This document shows, piece by piece, positions 1 through 8,851 of a stretch of DNA of 14,230 nucleotides. The DNA comes from Flavobacterium psychrophilum (GTDB taxonomy: Bacteria > Bacteroidota > Bacteroidia > Flavobacteriales > Flavobacteriaceae). The position numbers were made by a program, and so were the translations under genes. The notes below the pieces were generated by a model. The model was not told the origin of the DNA, did no database searches, and saw only the letters and a list, made by a program, of their open reading frames with translations. The DNA is taken from NCBI GenBank assembly GCA_945878515.1, contig CAMCTL010000083.1, positions 1 through 14,230 of the forward strand, written 5' to 3'. Numbering within the stretch: the first letter of the stretch is position 1; each line of letters starts with the position of its first letter.

Positions 1-632
1 ATATGGGTCATTAATTCGTCAATTTCAATATCGTTATTATCGATAAATGCTAAAGTTCCGTTGATAACTTCGGTAAGATTATGTGGAGGCATATTGGTAG
101 CCATACCCACAGCAATTCCTGTGGCTCCATTAATTAATAATGTAGGAACTCTAGTTGGCATTACTTTTGGTTCGTATAAGGTATCGTCAAAATTCAATTG
201 AAAATCAACAGTTTCCTTTTCGATATCGGCCATAATTTCTTCTGATATCTTGCGCATTCTAGCCTCTGTATAACGCATTGCAGCTGGGCTATCGCCATCA
301 ACAGAGCCAAAGTTACCTTGACCATCAACTAATAAATAGCGTAAACTCCATTCTTGAGCCATACGAACCATAGCATCATAAACAGAAGTATCTCCATGTG
401 GATGATACTTTCCTAAAACTTCTCCGACAATTCTTGCAGATTTTTTATGCGCAGATTTTGAAGTTACTCCTAAATCATACATTCCGTAAAGGACTCTTCG
501 ATGCACTGGTTTCAAGCCATCTCTAACATCAGGAAGCGCTCTTGACACAATTACCGACATCGAATAATCGATGTAAGCTGATTTCATTTCATCTTCAATG
601 TTAATTGGAATTAACTTTTCTCCTTCAGACAT
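1..632 (-). CDS. gyrA: DNA gyrase subunit A, N-terminal 210 residues (runs off the left edge)
   Basis: Reading leftward from the ATG at 632, the frame stays open to the window edge. GyrA forms the breakage-reunion core of DNA gyrase (A2B2), which introduces negative supercoils using ATP. The winged-helix start is unmistakable: [20 protein letters not shown] at residues 22-41, then the HPHGD segment at 77-81 and AMRYTE at 118-123. Tyr121 is the catalytic tyrosine that bonds covalently to DNA (E. coli Tyr122). In the quinolone-resistance-determining region the residues are Thr82, Ser83 and Asp86, matching E. coli positions 83, 84 and 87. The gene is divergent from clpC, with 257 bp between the two starts. 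Family assignment is secure; the C-terminal pinwheel domain lies outside the window, so integrity cannot be judged. Confidence 0.97.
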   Translation of the reverse strand, partial: MSEGEKLIPINIEDEMKSAYIDYSMSVIVSRALPDVRDGLKPVHRRVLYGMYDLGVTSKSAHKKSARIVGEVLGKYHPHGDTSVYDAMVRMAQEWSLRYLLVDGQGNFGSVDGDSPAAMRYTEARMRKISEEIMADIEKETVDFQLNFDDTLYEPKVMPTRVPTLLINGATGIAVGMATNMPPHNLTEVINGTLAFIDNNDIEIDELMTH

Positions 633-837
633 AAGTTGTAATATTTAATAAATTTAATTTAATTTCAAACGTGCTAATATAGGGTATTTGGATGGTTTTA
701 TACAAACAATACAGTACTTATTTTCATGATTTATTAACAAAATGAACTTGCTTTTTAGTTAATAAATTCTTTTATTTTGAGGGTTTGTTTGTTCTTTTTT
801 TTGTCAATTAGCTGACACAACTTTTAAAAGGAATGAT

Positions 838-870
838 TTTTGGTTTTACAATATCAATTCACTAATTTTA
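838..870 (+). promoter_or_regulatory. Candidate Bacteroidota-type promoter of clpC
   Basis: TTTTGG near 838-843 could serve as the -33 element. TAATTTTA at 863-870 resembles the -7 consensus TAnnTTTG but ends in A. The spacing of about 20 bases is right, and the site would give a short leader before the clpC ATG at 890. This is a weak match in AT-rich DNA and is inferred only from consensus and position. Confidence 0.3.
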
Positions 871-889
871 CATTAGAAATATAAATAAT

Positions 890-3436
890 ATGGATGATAA
901 TTTTTCGCCTAGAGTAAAAGATGTTATTACTTATAGCAAAGAGGAAGCGTTGCGTTTGGGTCACGATTTTATTGGAACTGAACATCTTATGCTTGGAATA
1001 TTGAGAGACGGAAACGGCAAAGCTATTAATATTTTAAATAATCTAGCAGTAGATTTAAGCCAATTGCGTAGGAAAGTAGAAATACTAAGTCCAGCCAGTC
1101 CTACGATAGAAATCAACATCGAAAAGAAAAACCTGCATTTGACACGACAAGCCGAACGTGCATTGAAAACTACTTTTCTTGAAGCTAAAGTCTTTCACAG
1201 TACCTCAATTAGTACTGCGCATTTATTATTGTGCATACTTAGAAATGAAAATGATCCTACAACCAAGCTACTGAATAAGCTAAACATTGATTATGATGTA
1301 GCCAAAGAACAATACCTAAATATGACACCATCCGAAGAAAATTTTATCGAAAACTTACCAAAAAACGACGCTTATAACGAAGATTCAGGACAAGATGACA
1401 GTCTGAAAGAAGCTAATTTTAATAATCCAGCCAATAAATCTAACAAAAAATCTAAGACTCCTGTTCTGGATAATTTTGGAAGAGATTTAACAGAAATGGC
1501 CGAAGACGGAAAACTTGATCCAGTTGTTGGAAGAGAAAAAGAAATTGAACGTGTTTCGCAAATTTTAAGTCGTCGTAAAAAGAATAATCCGTTGCTTATT
1601 GGCGAACCTGGAGTTGGTAAATCAGCTATTGCCGAAGGTTTGGCTCTGCGAATAATTCAAAAGAAAGTCTCTAGAATATTATTTAATAAAAGAGTGGTTA
1701 CACTTGATTTGGCGAGTCTTGTTGCTGGTACAAAATACCGTGGGCAATTCGAAGAACGAATGAAAGCTGTGATGAATGAATTGGAAAAAAATGACGACAT
1801 CATTCTTTTTATTGACGAAATTCATACTATAGTGGGCGCTGGCGGAGCAACAGGTTCGTTAGACGCTTCTAATATGTTCAAGCCAGCTTTGGCCAGAGGC
1901 GATATCCAATGTATTGGTGCCACAACCCTAGACGAATACCGTCAATATATTGAAAAAGATGGCGCTTTAGAAAGACGTTTCCAAAAAGTAATTGTAGAAC
2001 CAACTTCTGTTGAAGAAACCATTACGATTCTAAACAATATTAAGGACAAATATGAAGATCACCACAACGTAACCTATACACAAGAAGCTATTGAAGCTTG
2101 TGTTAAATTGACTGATAGATATATGTCAGAGCGATTCTTGCCAGACAAAGCTATCGATGCTTTAGACGAAGCTGGATCAAGAGTTCATATTACCAATATT
2201 GAAGTTCCAGCCCAAATTTTGGAACTAGAAAAACAATTGGAAGATGTTCGGGAATTGAAAAATGCGGTGGTCAAAAAACAAAAATATGAGGAAGCGGCCA
2301 AACTTCGAGATGACGAGAAACGTTTCGAAAAAGATTTGGCAATAGCCCAAGAACAATGGGAAGAAGATTCTAAAAACAATAGAATTCAAGTTACCGAAGA
2401 CAACGTTGCAGATGTTGTATCGATGATGACAGGAATTCCTGTAAATCGAATTGCCCAAACTGAAAGTAATAAACTAGCAATCTTACCACAACTTATAGAG
2501 AATAAAGTCATTGGCCAAAAAGAAGCGGTGTTGAAAATTTCGCGCGCTATTCAAAGAAATCGAGCGGGATTGAAAGACCCAAATCGACCGATTGGCTCCT
2601 TTATATTCTTAGGACAAACTGGTGTTGGAAAAACACAATTGGCGAAAGTTTTGGCCAGAGAATTATTCGATTCAGAAGATGCATTAATCCGAATTGATAT
2701 GAGCGAGTATATGGAAAAATTCGCCATTTCTAGATTAATCGGAGCGCCTCCAGGATATGTAGGTTATGAAGAAGGTGGACAATTGACAGAAAAAGTGCGT
2801 CGTAAACCTTATTGTGTAGTGCTTTTGGACGAAATAGAAAAAGCGCATCCAGATGTTTTTAATATGATGTTGCAAGTTTTAGACGATGGCTATTTAACAG
2901 ATAGTTTGGGACGAAAAATCGATTTCAAAAATACCATTATCATTATGACTTCCAATGTTGGAGCACGACAATTGAAGGATTTTGGACAAGGTGTAGGTTT
3001 TGGAACTGCAGCCAAAGTAGCTCAAGCCGATGATAATTCGAAAAGCATTATCGAAAATGCTTTAAAGAAAACATTTGCCCCAGAATTCTTGAATAGAATT
3101 GATGATGTAATTGTGTTTAATGCCCTAGAAAAAGAGGACATCAATTTAATTATTGAAATTGAATTGAAAAAATTATACGCTCGTATCAAAGATTTGGGAT
3201 ATCATTTATCTCTTTCTGACAAAGCAAAAGCCTTCATTGCCGAGAAAGGTTTTGATAGACAATTTGGTGCAAGACCGTTGAAAAGAGCCATTCAAAAATA
3301 TGTTGAAGATGTGCTAGCCGAAGAAATAATAACTTCAAAAGTAGGTGCTGGCGATGAGATCTTTATGGACATTGAGGACGAAAATTCGCAAGAGTTATCA
3401 GTAAAAATTTTAAAAACAGGAGAACCTACAAGTTAA
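890..3436 (+). CDS. clpC: ATP-dependent Clp protease ATP-binding subunit ClpC (Hsp100 AAA+ unfoldase)
   Basis: This 848-aa protein has the full ClpC architecture. Two Clp_N repeats lie at about residues 1-145, followed by a polar linker at 150-190. The first AAA+ module has Walker A GEPGVGKS (238-245), Walker B ILFIDE (305-310) and the KYRG pore loop (282-285). A UVR-like coiled middle domain lies around 460-495. The second AAA+ module has Walker A GQTGVGKT (575-582), Walker B VVLLDE (643-648), pore loop GYVG (622-625) and NRIDD (735-739). VGF at 702-704, in the loop after MTSNVGAR, corresponds to the ClpP-docking tripeptide, so the protein should feed a ClpP peptidase and not act as a ClpB-type disaggregase. 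It unfolds substrates in the cytoplasm. It is monocistronic here, with no ctsR or mcsAB beside it, unlike Firmicutes. The length is typical of the family. Confidence 0.97.
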   Translation: MDDNFSPRVKDVITYSKEEALRLGHDFIGTEHLMLGILRDGNGKAINILNNLAVDLSQLRRKVEILSPASPTIEINIEKKNLHLTRQAERALKTTFLEAKVFHSTSISTAHLLLCILRNENDPTTKLLNKLNIDYDVAKEQYLNMTPSEENFIENLPKNDAYNEDSGQDDSLKEANFNNPANKSNKKSKTPVLDNFGRDLTEMAEDGKLDPVVGREKEIERVSQILSRRKKNNPLLIGEPGVGKSAIAEGLALRIIQKKVSRILFNKRVVTLDLASLVAGTKYRGQFEERMKAVMNELEKNDDIILFIDEIHTIVGAGGATGSLDASNMFKPALARGDIQCIGATTLDEYRQYIEKDGALERRFQKVIVEPTSVEETITILNNIKDKYEDHHNVTYTQEAIEACVKLTDRYMSERFLPDKAIDALDEAGSRVHITNIEVPAQILELEKQLEDVRELKNAVVKKQKYEEAAKLRDDEKRFEKDLAIAQEQWEEDSKNNRIQVTEDNVADVVSMMTGIPVNRIAQTESNKLAILPQLIENKVIGQKEAVLKISRAIQRNRAGLKDPNRPIGSFIFLGQTGVGKTQLAKVLARELFDSEDALIRIDMSEYMEKFAISRLIGAPPGYVGYEEGGQLTEKVRRKPYCVVLLDEIEKAHPDVFNMMLQVLDDGYLTDSLGRKIDFKNTIIIMTSNVGARQLKDFGQGVGFGTAAKVAQADDNSKSIIENALKKTFAPEFLNRIDDVIVFNALEKEDINLIIEIELKKLYARIKDLGYHLSLSDKAKAFIAEKGFDRQFGARPLKRAIQKYVEDVLAEEIITSKVGAGDEIFMDIEDENSQELSVKILKTGEPTS

Positions 3437-3456
3437 GGATTCCGAAATAGATTTTT

Positions 3457-3522
3457 AAAGCCACGAATGATATGAATTTCACGAATTATTTTTTGAAATT
3501 TATTTGTTTCGTGGCTTTTTTT
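3457..3522 (+). terminator. Nested hairpin with T-tract after clpC
   Basis: The outer stem pairs AAAGCCACGAA (3457-3467) with TTCGTGGCTTT (3508-3518) and runs into a T-rich tail. The roughly 40-nt loop holds a second inverted repeat, AATTTCA (3475-3481) with TGAAATT (3494-3500). It starts about 20 bases after the clpC stop. The position and T-tract fit an intrinsic terminator. The stem and its T/A-rich flanks are nearly symmetric, so it could work in both directions. Confidence 0.75.
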
Positions 3523-3629
3523 ATTGCTGCTAAGATTACCACAAATCGATTTAACCGTAACTTAACATTCCAACGGCTGCAATCACTATATATTTACTCC
3601 CAATAAAGTTGAAATTATAATTCTCAGTT

Positions 3630-4997
3630 ATGTTACAAAACAAAATAATTTTAGGCAGCGAAGAATGGTGTACTTTCCCCGAATTGGGGATTCCATCCAT
3701 CAAAGCAAGAGTTGATTCGGGCGCCAAAACTTCTGCTTTACACGCCAAAAACATTGCTCCATTTGTAAAAGACGGAAGGAATTTTGTCAAATTTGATGTA
3801 AATCCAATTCAAAATAATATCAAAACTGTGGTGCACTGCGAAGCGCCTTTGGTCGATAAAAGAGTCGTAAAAAGCTCAAGCGGTTTTAGAGAACAACGCT
3901 ATGTCATTCAAACTTCATTAGAAATTGGAGATTCGAAATGGGTTATAGAAATGACTCTAACCAACCGAGATTCCATGGGTTTTCGAATGTTATTGGGTCG
4001 CGAAGCTATGAGCGGCAGAGTACTAGTCGATCCTGAACAACAATATCTTCTGGGTCAACACAGTCTAGATAATTTAAAAGAAGCCTATAAAAATGCTGTT
4101 AAAACTAGTTCGGGTTTACGCATCGGACTTCTTGCAAGTAATCCAGAGTTGTATAGCAACAAACGAATTATGGAAGCAGGTGAAATGCGAGGACACGAAA
4201 TGCACTTCCTGAACATTAAAGAATGCTACATGAAACTGGATGCCAAAACTCCAGAAATTCATTATCGTGGCGGTATTATATTAAATCATTTTGATGCAAT
4301 AATCCCTAGAATTCGTCCAAGTATTACCTTTTATGGTTGCGCTTTAACCCGTCAGTTTGAAGCCTTAAACGTTTTTTGTTTGAATTCTTCAACGGCAATT
4401 ACACAATCTCGAGATAAATTATTTTCGCTACAATTGCTTTTGCACAGCGGAATCGATATTCCAACAACAGGTTTTGCTAATTCTCCCTTGGATACTAATG
4501 ATTTGATAAAAATGGTAGGCGGTCCGCCTTTAATTGTAAAATTACTAGAAGGAACACAAGGAAAAGGAGTTGTTTTAGCCGAGACAAAAAAAGCGGCAGA
4601 AAGCGTAATTAACGCATTCAAGAGTTTGAATGCAAATATATTAGTACAAGAATTTATCAAAGAAGCCAACGGAAAAGATTTGCGTTTGTTTGTCGTTGAT
4701 GGTAAAGTAGTAGCTACCATTCAAAGAGAAGCAATGCCGGGAGAATTTCGAGCCAACATACATCTTGGTGGAACAGCATCGATCATAAAACCCACTGCCG
4801 AGGAGAAAAAAATTGCTATTCGAGCCGCTAAAGCAATGGATTTGAAAGTGGCAGGTGTAGACATTATTCGATCAACGAAAGGTCCTTTATTACTTGAAGT
4901 GAATTCATCCCCAGGATTAGAAGGAATCGAAGGCGCCACCAATAAAGACATTGCAGGAGAAATGATTTTGGCAATCGAAAAGAATTTTAAAGCGTAA
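3630..4997 (+). CDS. rimK: RimB-RimK fusion: retropepsin-like domain plus RimK-family ATP-grasp glutamate ligase
   Basis: This is a 455-aa two-domain protein. Residues 1 to about 150 match the RimB/ATP-dependent zinc protease family (PF05618): [12 protein letters not shown] at 28-39 carries the Asp-Ser-Gly motif typical of retropepsin-like folds, and [12 protein letters not shown] at 116-127 is a second family signature. From about 162 the protein is a RimK-type ATP-grasp ligase. It has the ATP-contacting segment around Lys304 and GTQGKG (308-313), and a metal-binding end with Glu423 and Asn425 in [14 protein letters not shown]. RimK adds glutamates to the C-terminus of ribosomal protein S6 in E. 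coli; substrates here are unknown. RimB is usually a separate partner gene that trims this tail, so the fusion would join writer and eraser. The 3' end has a second partial copy at 12307-12429. Confidence 0.9.
   Translation: MLQNKIILGSEEWCTFPELGIPSIKARVDSGAKTSALHAKNIAPFVKDGRNFVKFDVNPIQNNIKTVVHCEAPLVDKRVVKSSSGFREQRYVIQTSLEIGDSKWVIEMTLTNRDSMGFRMLLGREAMSGRVLVDPEQQYLLGQHSLDNLKEAYKNAVKTSSGLRIGLLASNPELYSNKRIMEAGEMRGHEMHFLNIKECYMKLDAKTPEIHYRGGIILNHFDAIIPRIRPSITFYGCALTRQFEALNVFCLNSSTAITQSRDKLFSLQLLLHSGIDIPTTGFANSPLDTNDLIKMVGGPPLIVKLLEGTQGKGVVLAETKKAAESVINAFKSLNANILVQEFIKEANGKDLRLFVVDGKVVATIQREAMPGEFRANIHLGGTASIIKPTAEEKKIAIRAAKAMDLKVAGVDIIRSTKGPLLLEVNSSPGLEGIEGATNKDIAGEMILAIEKNFKA
4875..4997 (+). repeat. 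Proximal copy of a 123-bp direct repeat (3' end of rimK)
   Basis: The last 41 codons of rimK align without gaps to 12307-12429, with 114 of 123 bases identical by hand count. The longest exact block is 54 bp (4938-4991 with 12370-12423). Six of the nine differences are synonymous third-position changes. The others cause Ser to Pro and, with two changes in one codon, the final Ala to Thr. The repeats bracket the accessory block. Confidence 0.93.
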
Positions 4998-5579
4998 TAG
5001 ACTTGTTGATGTACTCCTATAACACAACTATAAGTGATATTTTAATAGTAACGAATTTCTCTCTTAAAATTGGCGCGGTGTGCATATTTCTGTAACACTA
5101 CTACTTTAATTTTTTTAACTCTATGCAAATACATTCATTAAAATTGCAATCGACTACAAACAAACCATTATCGGCAAATAATTAGTAATAATCTAAACAA
5201 ACTAATATCTTTTAACATTATTTCGATATATTTACAATAAATATCAAAATGTAAGAAGATTGATTAACTTTGCAACTACTGATAATATTGGTTTTAAAAC
5301 TATCATCAATCATTCTCGTAAATAATAAAGCACCTTTTTATAAATACTGGTTATAAATAATCTTTGTTATCTGTATGGTAAAAATGTAACTATAGAAAAC
5401 ATAAAAGCTATGGTAATTGCGACTTTTCAGATATAAATAAAAACATTTCAAACCTTATTAATAACAAAATTGACACAAGTAATTTGCTACAGGGAATGAA
5501 CTTTTTAAAAAAGAAAATAGAAAAAGATTTGTTTAAAGAAAAATTTATAAAAAACTAAATAGGACTTTTTTACTTATAT
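4998..5579. other. 582-bp AT-rich gap between rimK and the LuxR-type regulator
   Basis: No convincing gene is present. An exact match to the -7 consensus, TAACTTTG, lies at 5265-5272, but no good TTG was seen 19-21 bases upstream; a start there would give a leader of about 300 bases. One frame stays open from 5382 to the TAA at 5556-5558 (59 codons). Its only ATG is at 5496, preceded by AGGGA, giving a 20-residue lysine-rich peptide. This may be chance, a tiny gene or the remnant of a longer one. No clear intrinsic terminator follows rimK. Confidence 0.5.
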
Positions 5580-6353
5580 ATGAAACCTGCAATCAATAAA
5601 CTTCAGGAAATTTGGGATGCCGATTTGAATAGAGGTATTTTAGGAACCGAAAATAAACACATCACTTTTGATGATTTGGCTAACGCTATAACCAGTACTG
5701 GCGACTTTTATTTTTATGTAATTGATTTTTCAGATTATTCATTATCTCATGTTAGTGAATCTATCGAAATAATGCTGGGTTTTGATGCTGAAAAAGTAAC
5801 ATTTCAAAATCTCTTAAATGTTTTTCATCCCGATGATATGGACTTTATTTTTAAAACAGAAGCTTTCGTTAGCGATTTTTTTTATAAAAACATTCATCCG
5901 ACTAAACTTTTAAGTTACAAGACGAGCTTTAATTTTAGGATTAAGCTAAAGAATGGTGATTACAATCTTTTCAACCATCAAGCCTTGATGTTGACATTAG
6001 GACCCAATGGTGGGTTAGGGAAATGTTTAAATATTCATACCAACATCAATCATTTAAATAGTATAAATAACTTTCAAATCTCGTTCATAGGTCTAAACAA
6101 TGAACCTTCTTATTTAAATCTAAAATTAAATAAAGAAATAGGTAATGAACCAGGTTTTTCAGATAAAGAAATTGAAATTATTACTTGTATAGCTGATGGT
6201 TTATCTACTATAGAAATTTCAGAAAAAATGTTTTTGAGTCCAGAAACTATAAAAACACATCGCGCCAACATTATAAAAAAATCTGGCTTAAAAAAAATGT
6301 CCGCTGTTGTAAAATATTGCTATATACAAGGACTTATAACTCTAAAAAAGTAA
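5580..6353 (+). CDS. PAS-LuxR type transcriptional regulator
   Basis: This 257-aa protein has a sensor-like N-terminus and a LuxR/GerE helix-turn-helix at the C-terminus. Residues about 40-160 look like a PAS domain: YVIDF, an ESIEIMLGF helix, FHPDDMDFI at 82-90 and FRIKLKNGDY at 119-128, the usual PAS_3-like order. Residues about 192-252 form the DNA-binding domain: FSDKEIEII, then ADGLSTIEISEKMFLSPETI and KTHRANIIKKSGL, with the conserved Glu, Gly, Thr and Lys-Thr-His positions. There is no receiver or kinase domain and no membrane segment, so it is probably a soluble one-component regulator sensing through PAS; the ligand is unknown. It is the first gene of the accessory block and points toward the exported-protein genes, so local control of them is a reasonable guess, not shown. 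Confidence 0.88.
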   Translation: MKPAINKLQEIWDADLNRGILGTENKHITFDDLANAITSTGDFYFYVIDFSDYSLSHVSESIEIMLGFDAEKVTFQNLLNVFHPDDMDFIFKTEAFVSDFFYKNIHPTKLLSYKTSFNFRIKLKNGDYNLFNHQALMLTLGPNGGLGKCLNIHTNINHLNSINNFQISFIGLNNEPSYLNLKLNKEIGNEPGFSDKEIEIITCIADGLSTIEISEKMFLSPETIKTHRANIIKKSGLKKMSAVVKYCYIQGLITLKK

Positions 6354-6450
6354 TTTAATTGTAAATATTTTATATTTTAAAACTGTAGGTACACTTAATA
6401 ATTTGTCTTACTTTGTATTTTCCATACCGAAAACAATAATTCTTTGAGGG

Positions 6451-6482
6451 AAAAACACCTAAACTAATTGGCGTTTTTTTTA
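6451..6482 (+). terminator. Probable terminator downstream of the LuxR-type gene
   Basis: AAAAACACC (6451-6459) can pair with GGCGTTTTT (6470-6478) with one A-C mismatch across a 10-base loop, followed by a run of T. It lies about 100 bases after the regulator stop, separating the regulator from the downstream genes. The stem is imperfect, so confidence is moderate. Confidence 0.5.
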
Positions 6483-6543
6483 TTTCTCTAACTTTTCATA
6501 TGTTATAGGTTTAACAAAATAACAATTGTTAAATAAATTAAAA

Positions 6544-6563
6544 AATACCCATTAATGGGTATT
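6544..6563. promoter_or_regulatory. 20-bp perfect palindrome, candidate operator
   Basis: AATACCCATTAATGGGTATT equals its own reverse complement along its full length. It lies 161 bases upstream of the exported-protein gene at 6725 and 190 bases after the regulator stop. There is no T-tract, which argues against a terminator. Dyad symmetry of this length suits a dimeric helix-turn-helix protein; the neighbouring LuxR-type protein is the obvious candidate. That link is inference. Confidence 0.5.
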
Positions 6564-6683
6564 GTATAAGTATACTATATTTTGTTCTTTTGAAAAACTT
6601 AACATTTCTATTAATATAGCATAAAAAATATTCCTAATAAATGACATAAACATGAGATACATTGAGCAACTCAAAACAAAAAT

Positions 6684-6719
6684 ACATTTTAAAAACAAAA
6701 AAAACATTTTAAAAACAAA
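6684..6719. repeat. Two tandem copies of a 20-base A-rich unit in the leader of the next gene
   Basis: The 16-base string ACATTTTAAAAACAAA occurs at 6684-6699 and again at 6704-6719, a 20-base period, ending five bases before the ATG at 6725. It forms the untranslated leader. It could set ribosome loading or allow length variation by slippage, or be low-complexity DNA without function. Confidence 0.6.
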
Positions 6720-6724
6720 CAAGT

Positions 6725-7732
6725 ATGAATAAATTATTAATCCTTGTTTTATTAGTTACAACTACTTTTTGTTTGGCTCAAACTACAAAATTTGAAAAAC
6801 CGCGATACTTAAAATACGCAACTGTACTGTGCCCGATTGACATCTCTAAATCGTACAGTGTGAAAAGTCTTTTAGTCTCAAACACTTCTACAATTAAAAT
6901 TTCTGAAAGTTCAACTTTAGCTTTTGAAAATAAAATAGGAGAAGATGGCAAAGAGGTAAAAGTCAAAAAAGTTTTAATTGACACCCTTTTGGTGAAAACA
7001 ATTTTAATTCAAAAAGGATACGCTTTTGATGTTGTTCAAGAAATTGGCTCATTCAGCATTATAAAATTTTGGGATTTAAAGAATAGTACAAGTAAATCAC
7101 TAATCGAAAAATTTAAAGACAAAAAAATCAAGAAAGAAGATGTCAAGTTTTCGAAATTTAAATTAGATAATGATTATAACTCCCTAGAATTTAAAGGCCT
7201 TGTTGCAACCGACAAGGTTGATAATTTTGATTTAACCGAAACGTATTATATTCTTCCAACCAAAACACTACTTAACAACTCAAAAGAATTTGAGGATAAA
7301 AGTGATGCGTGGAATATTGGACTGCTAGTAATGCCAATAAAAATAAGACCTTTTGCTACTGAAAGTGGGCAATTCGATTTTTCAGATGGGGTTTCAGTTG
7401 GAACAACACTTTCTTGGACGCTACACCATAATTTTAAAACTAATTTTACACATAACCTATTATTGTATGTAGGGATTAGTAGCTATACTGCTGACGAAAG
7501 CAAAATAAAAGAAACAAGAGAAGACTACAAAATCGCAACTTTTTCACCTGCTATCGGCTGGATGTGGGAGAAAAATGGTGTACAACTAAGCCTTTTGACA
7601 GGAATTGATTTCCCTGCTGGAAGTTTGCAAAAAAATTGGGTGTACAGCAATATGCCTTGGTTTGGTATGGGCATAGGTGTTGGACTCTTTAAAATTAATA
7701 ATGACAATAAAACTGAAAACACTAAACAATAA
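6725..7732 (+). CDS. Exported protein of unknown function with a beta-barrel-like C-terminal half
   Basis: This 335-aa protein is not recognised. A clear Sec signal peptide occupies residues 1-19: Lys at 3, a Leu/Val core, and cleavage after CLA before Gln, so export to the periplasm or outer membrane is expected. A Cys at 16 precedes the cleavage site but does not form a convincing lipobox. Residues 40-190 are charged, with several short strand-like runs. Residues about 196-325 alternate polar and hydrophobic residues with Gly-rich turns (GVSVGTTLSWTL, GVQLSLLTGIDF, FGMGIGVGLFKI), like strands of an outer-membrane barrel. The last ten residues are polar and do not end in Phe, so a classical barrel is uncertain. 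It is the first gene of the same-strand series and has no type IX secretion C-terminal domain that I can see. Confidence 0.75.
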   Translation: MNKLLILVLLVTTTFCLAQTTKFEKPRYLKYATVLCPIDISKSYSVKSLLVSNTSTIKISESSTLAFENKIGEDGKEVKVKKVLIDTLLVKTILIQKGYAFDVVQEIGSFSIIKFWDLKNSTSKSLIEKFKDKKIKKEDVKFSKFKLDNDYNSLEFKGLVATDKVDNFDLTETYYILPTKTLLNNSKEFEDKSDAWNIGLLVMPIKIRPFATESGQFDFSDGVSVGTTLSWTLHHNFKTNFTHNLLLYVGISSYTADESKIKETREDYKIATFSPAIGWMWEKNGVQLSLLTGIDFPAGSLQKNWVYSNMPWFGMGIGVGLFKINNDNKTENTKQ

Positions 7733-7871
7733 ATAGTGCGATATGACAATTGATAAAAATCAACACTAACCCCCTAAGCATCTTAATTTAGTCATTGACG
7801 GAAGATTACAAAAGATGGCACACACAGATTTCATTATTCAATATCAAAACATGAAAAAAATTCAAATAAGT

Positions 7872-8387
7872 ATGAAGAAAATAATTTTCACAATTGTTCT
7901 ATTCTTGTGCATCGGCACTATGAACACAGCAAAGGCTCAGACGAAGGAAGAGACTATTGAATGGCTAAAAGAAAAGCTACAAACACATTTTATAAGTTTA
8001 TCTCAATGCAATTATGGCTTCAGTTGCCCATATACATTTGAAAGTGTCGAAATTAATGAATGCTGGATAAAAAATAAATGTAAATACTATACTCCTGTTG
8101 CCGGCGGCATAACGGAAAGATATACTTTTATTGTTCCAACCCAAGGTTTGGGCATGATCAATAAAGGTGCATTTTATCTTAGCTATGAGGGTATAGATGT
8201 AATAATGACATCTTCTACCTATAAAAATGGGGATAGCGGTGATATACATGATCCACGCCAAATAAGCACAATGAATGGCTTATTTGGCATTAATACTTCA
8301 GGCGAGGTTGGTATAACAGAAAGGATTCGAAAAGCAATAACTCATTTAGCTACATTTTGTCCTGCTAAAAAGAAAGAAACATTTTAA
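7872..8387 (+). CDS. Small exported protein of unknown function
   Basis: The frame is open from an ATG at 7815, with further ATGs at 7851 and 7872. The 7872 start is preferred because it gives a textbook signal peptide (MKK, then a hydrophobic run, then AKA before Gln); 7851 is also possible. The precursor is about 171 aa. The mature part has a charged helix (KEETIEWLKEKL), Cys residues in the QCNYGFSCPY and ECWIKNKCKYY segments that could form disulfides, and a GITERIRKAITHLATFCPAKK tail region ending in Phe. I do not recognise a named domain. It probably belongs to a family of small secreted flavobacterial proteins, but this is an impression, not a search result. It lies 139 bases after the previous gene and 10 bases before the next, so it is likely cotranscribed downstream. 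Confidence 0.72.
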   Translation: MKKIIFTIVLFLCIGTMNTAKAQTKEETIEWLKEKLQTHFISLSQCNYGFSCPYTFESVEINECWIKNKCKYYTPVAGGITERYTFIVPTQGLGMINKGAFYLSYEGIDVIMTSSTYKNGDSGDIHDPRQISTMNGLFGINTSGEVGITERIRKAITHLATFCPAKKKETF

Positions 8388-8397
8388 AATAAAAAGT

Positions 8398-8829
8398 ATG
8401 AAAAGAACAATTGATCACCCCTTTTTTATTCAGGTTCAAAACGATATTGATCGTGCGGATTTCAAAGCTGATACGTATAGAAACCTATTTTATCTAATGC
8501 GTCTTTCTTTAATAATAATTGCTGGAGCTATAACAATTTTGTCAGGACTAAAATACATTGATGAAAAAAGTTCTCTCACTATAACTTTAATTTTAGGAAC
8601 TGTAATAACAGCCTTAACATCAGTAGATACATTATTTCAAATAGAAACGAAAAAAAATACTTATAAGCTTATTCTAGTGGAGTTAAGAGAAATAAGAAAT
8701 GAAATAATTTATTACAATGATAACTTTACCCCAGAAAAACTAAAAGAAAGAATAGAGGGACATCTTTTTCCGAAATACCAATCGGTAATGGCTTATTCAA
8801 AAACACTGTTAGAAAAAAGTAATGATTAA
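8398..8829 (+). CDS. Two-transmembrane protein resembling the SLATT/DUF4231 class
   Basis: This 143-aa protein has no cleavable signal peptide. A short amphipathic N-terminal helix (about 10-28) precedes two membrane segments at about 30-50 and 59-80. A long charged C-terminal helix follows from about 85 (ETKKNTYKLILVELREIRNEI), then a final helical region. This order, with a small loop between paired membrane helices, is that of SLATT-type 2TM proteins. Some SLATT proteins are predicted pore-forming effectors linked to nucleotide-sensing conflict systems. No SMODS, SLOG or kinase-like partner is present here, so a defence role is not supported by context. It is the only non-exported member of the series, flanked by exported proteins at gaps of 10 and 22 bases. 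Membrane topology is clear; the family call is tentative. Confidence 0.75.
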   Translation: MKRTIDHPFFIQVQNDIDRADFKADTYRNLFYLMRLSLIIIAGAITILSGLKYIDEKSSLTITLILGTVITALTSVDTLFQIETKKNTYKLILVELREIRNEIIYYNDNFTPEKLKERIEGHLFPKYQSVMAYSKTLLEKSND

Positions 8830-8851
8830 TTCTTAAAACAAACAAAACCCT

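Noticed and set aside
2185..2458. Two overlapping reverse-strand frames (64 and 77 aa)
   Set aside because: They are shadows of the clpC middle domain.
4352..4720. 122-aa reverse-strand open frame
   Set aside because: It lies fully inside rimK on the opposite strand; its codons are the complement of a well-conserved ATP-grasp domain.
6684..6719. Tandem repeat considered as a CRISPR fragment
   Set aside because: Only two units, no unique spacers, A-rich low-complexity unit and no cas genes.
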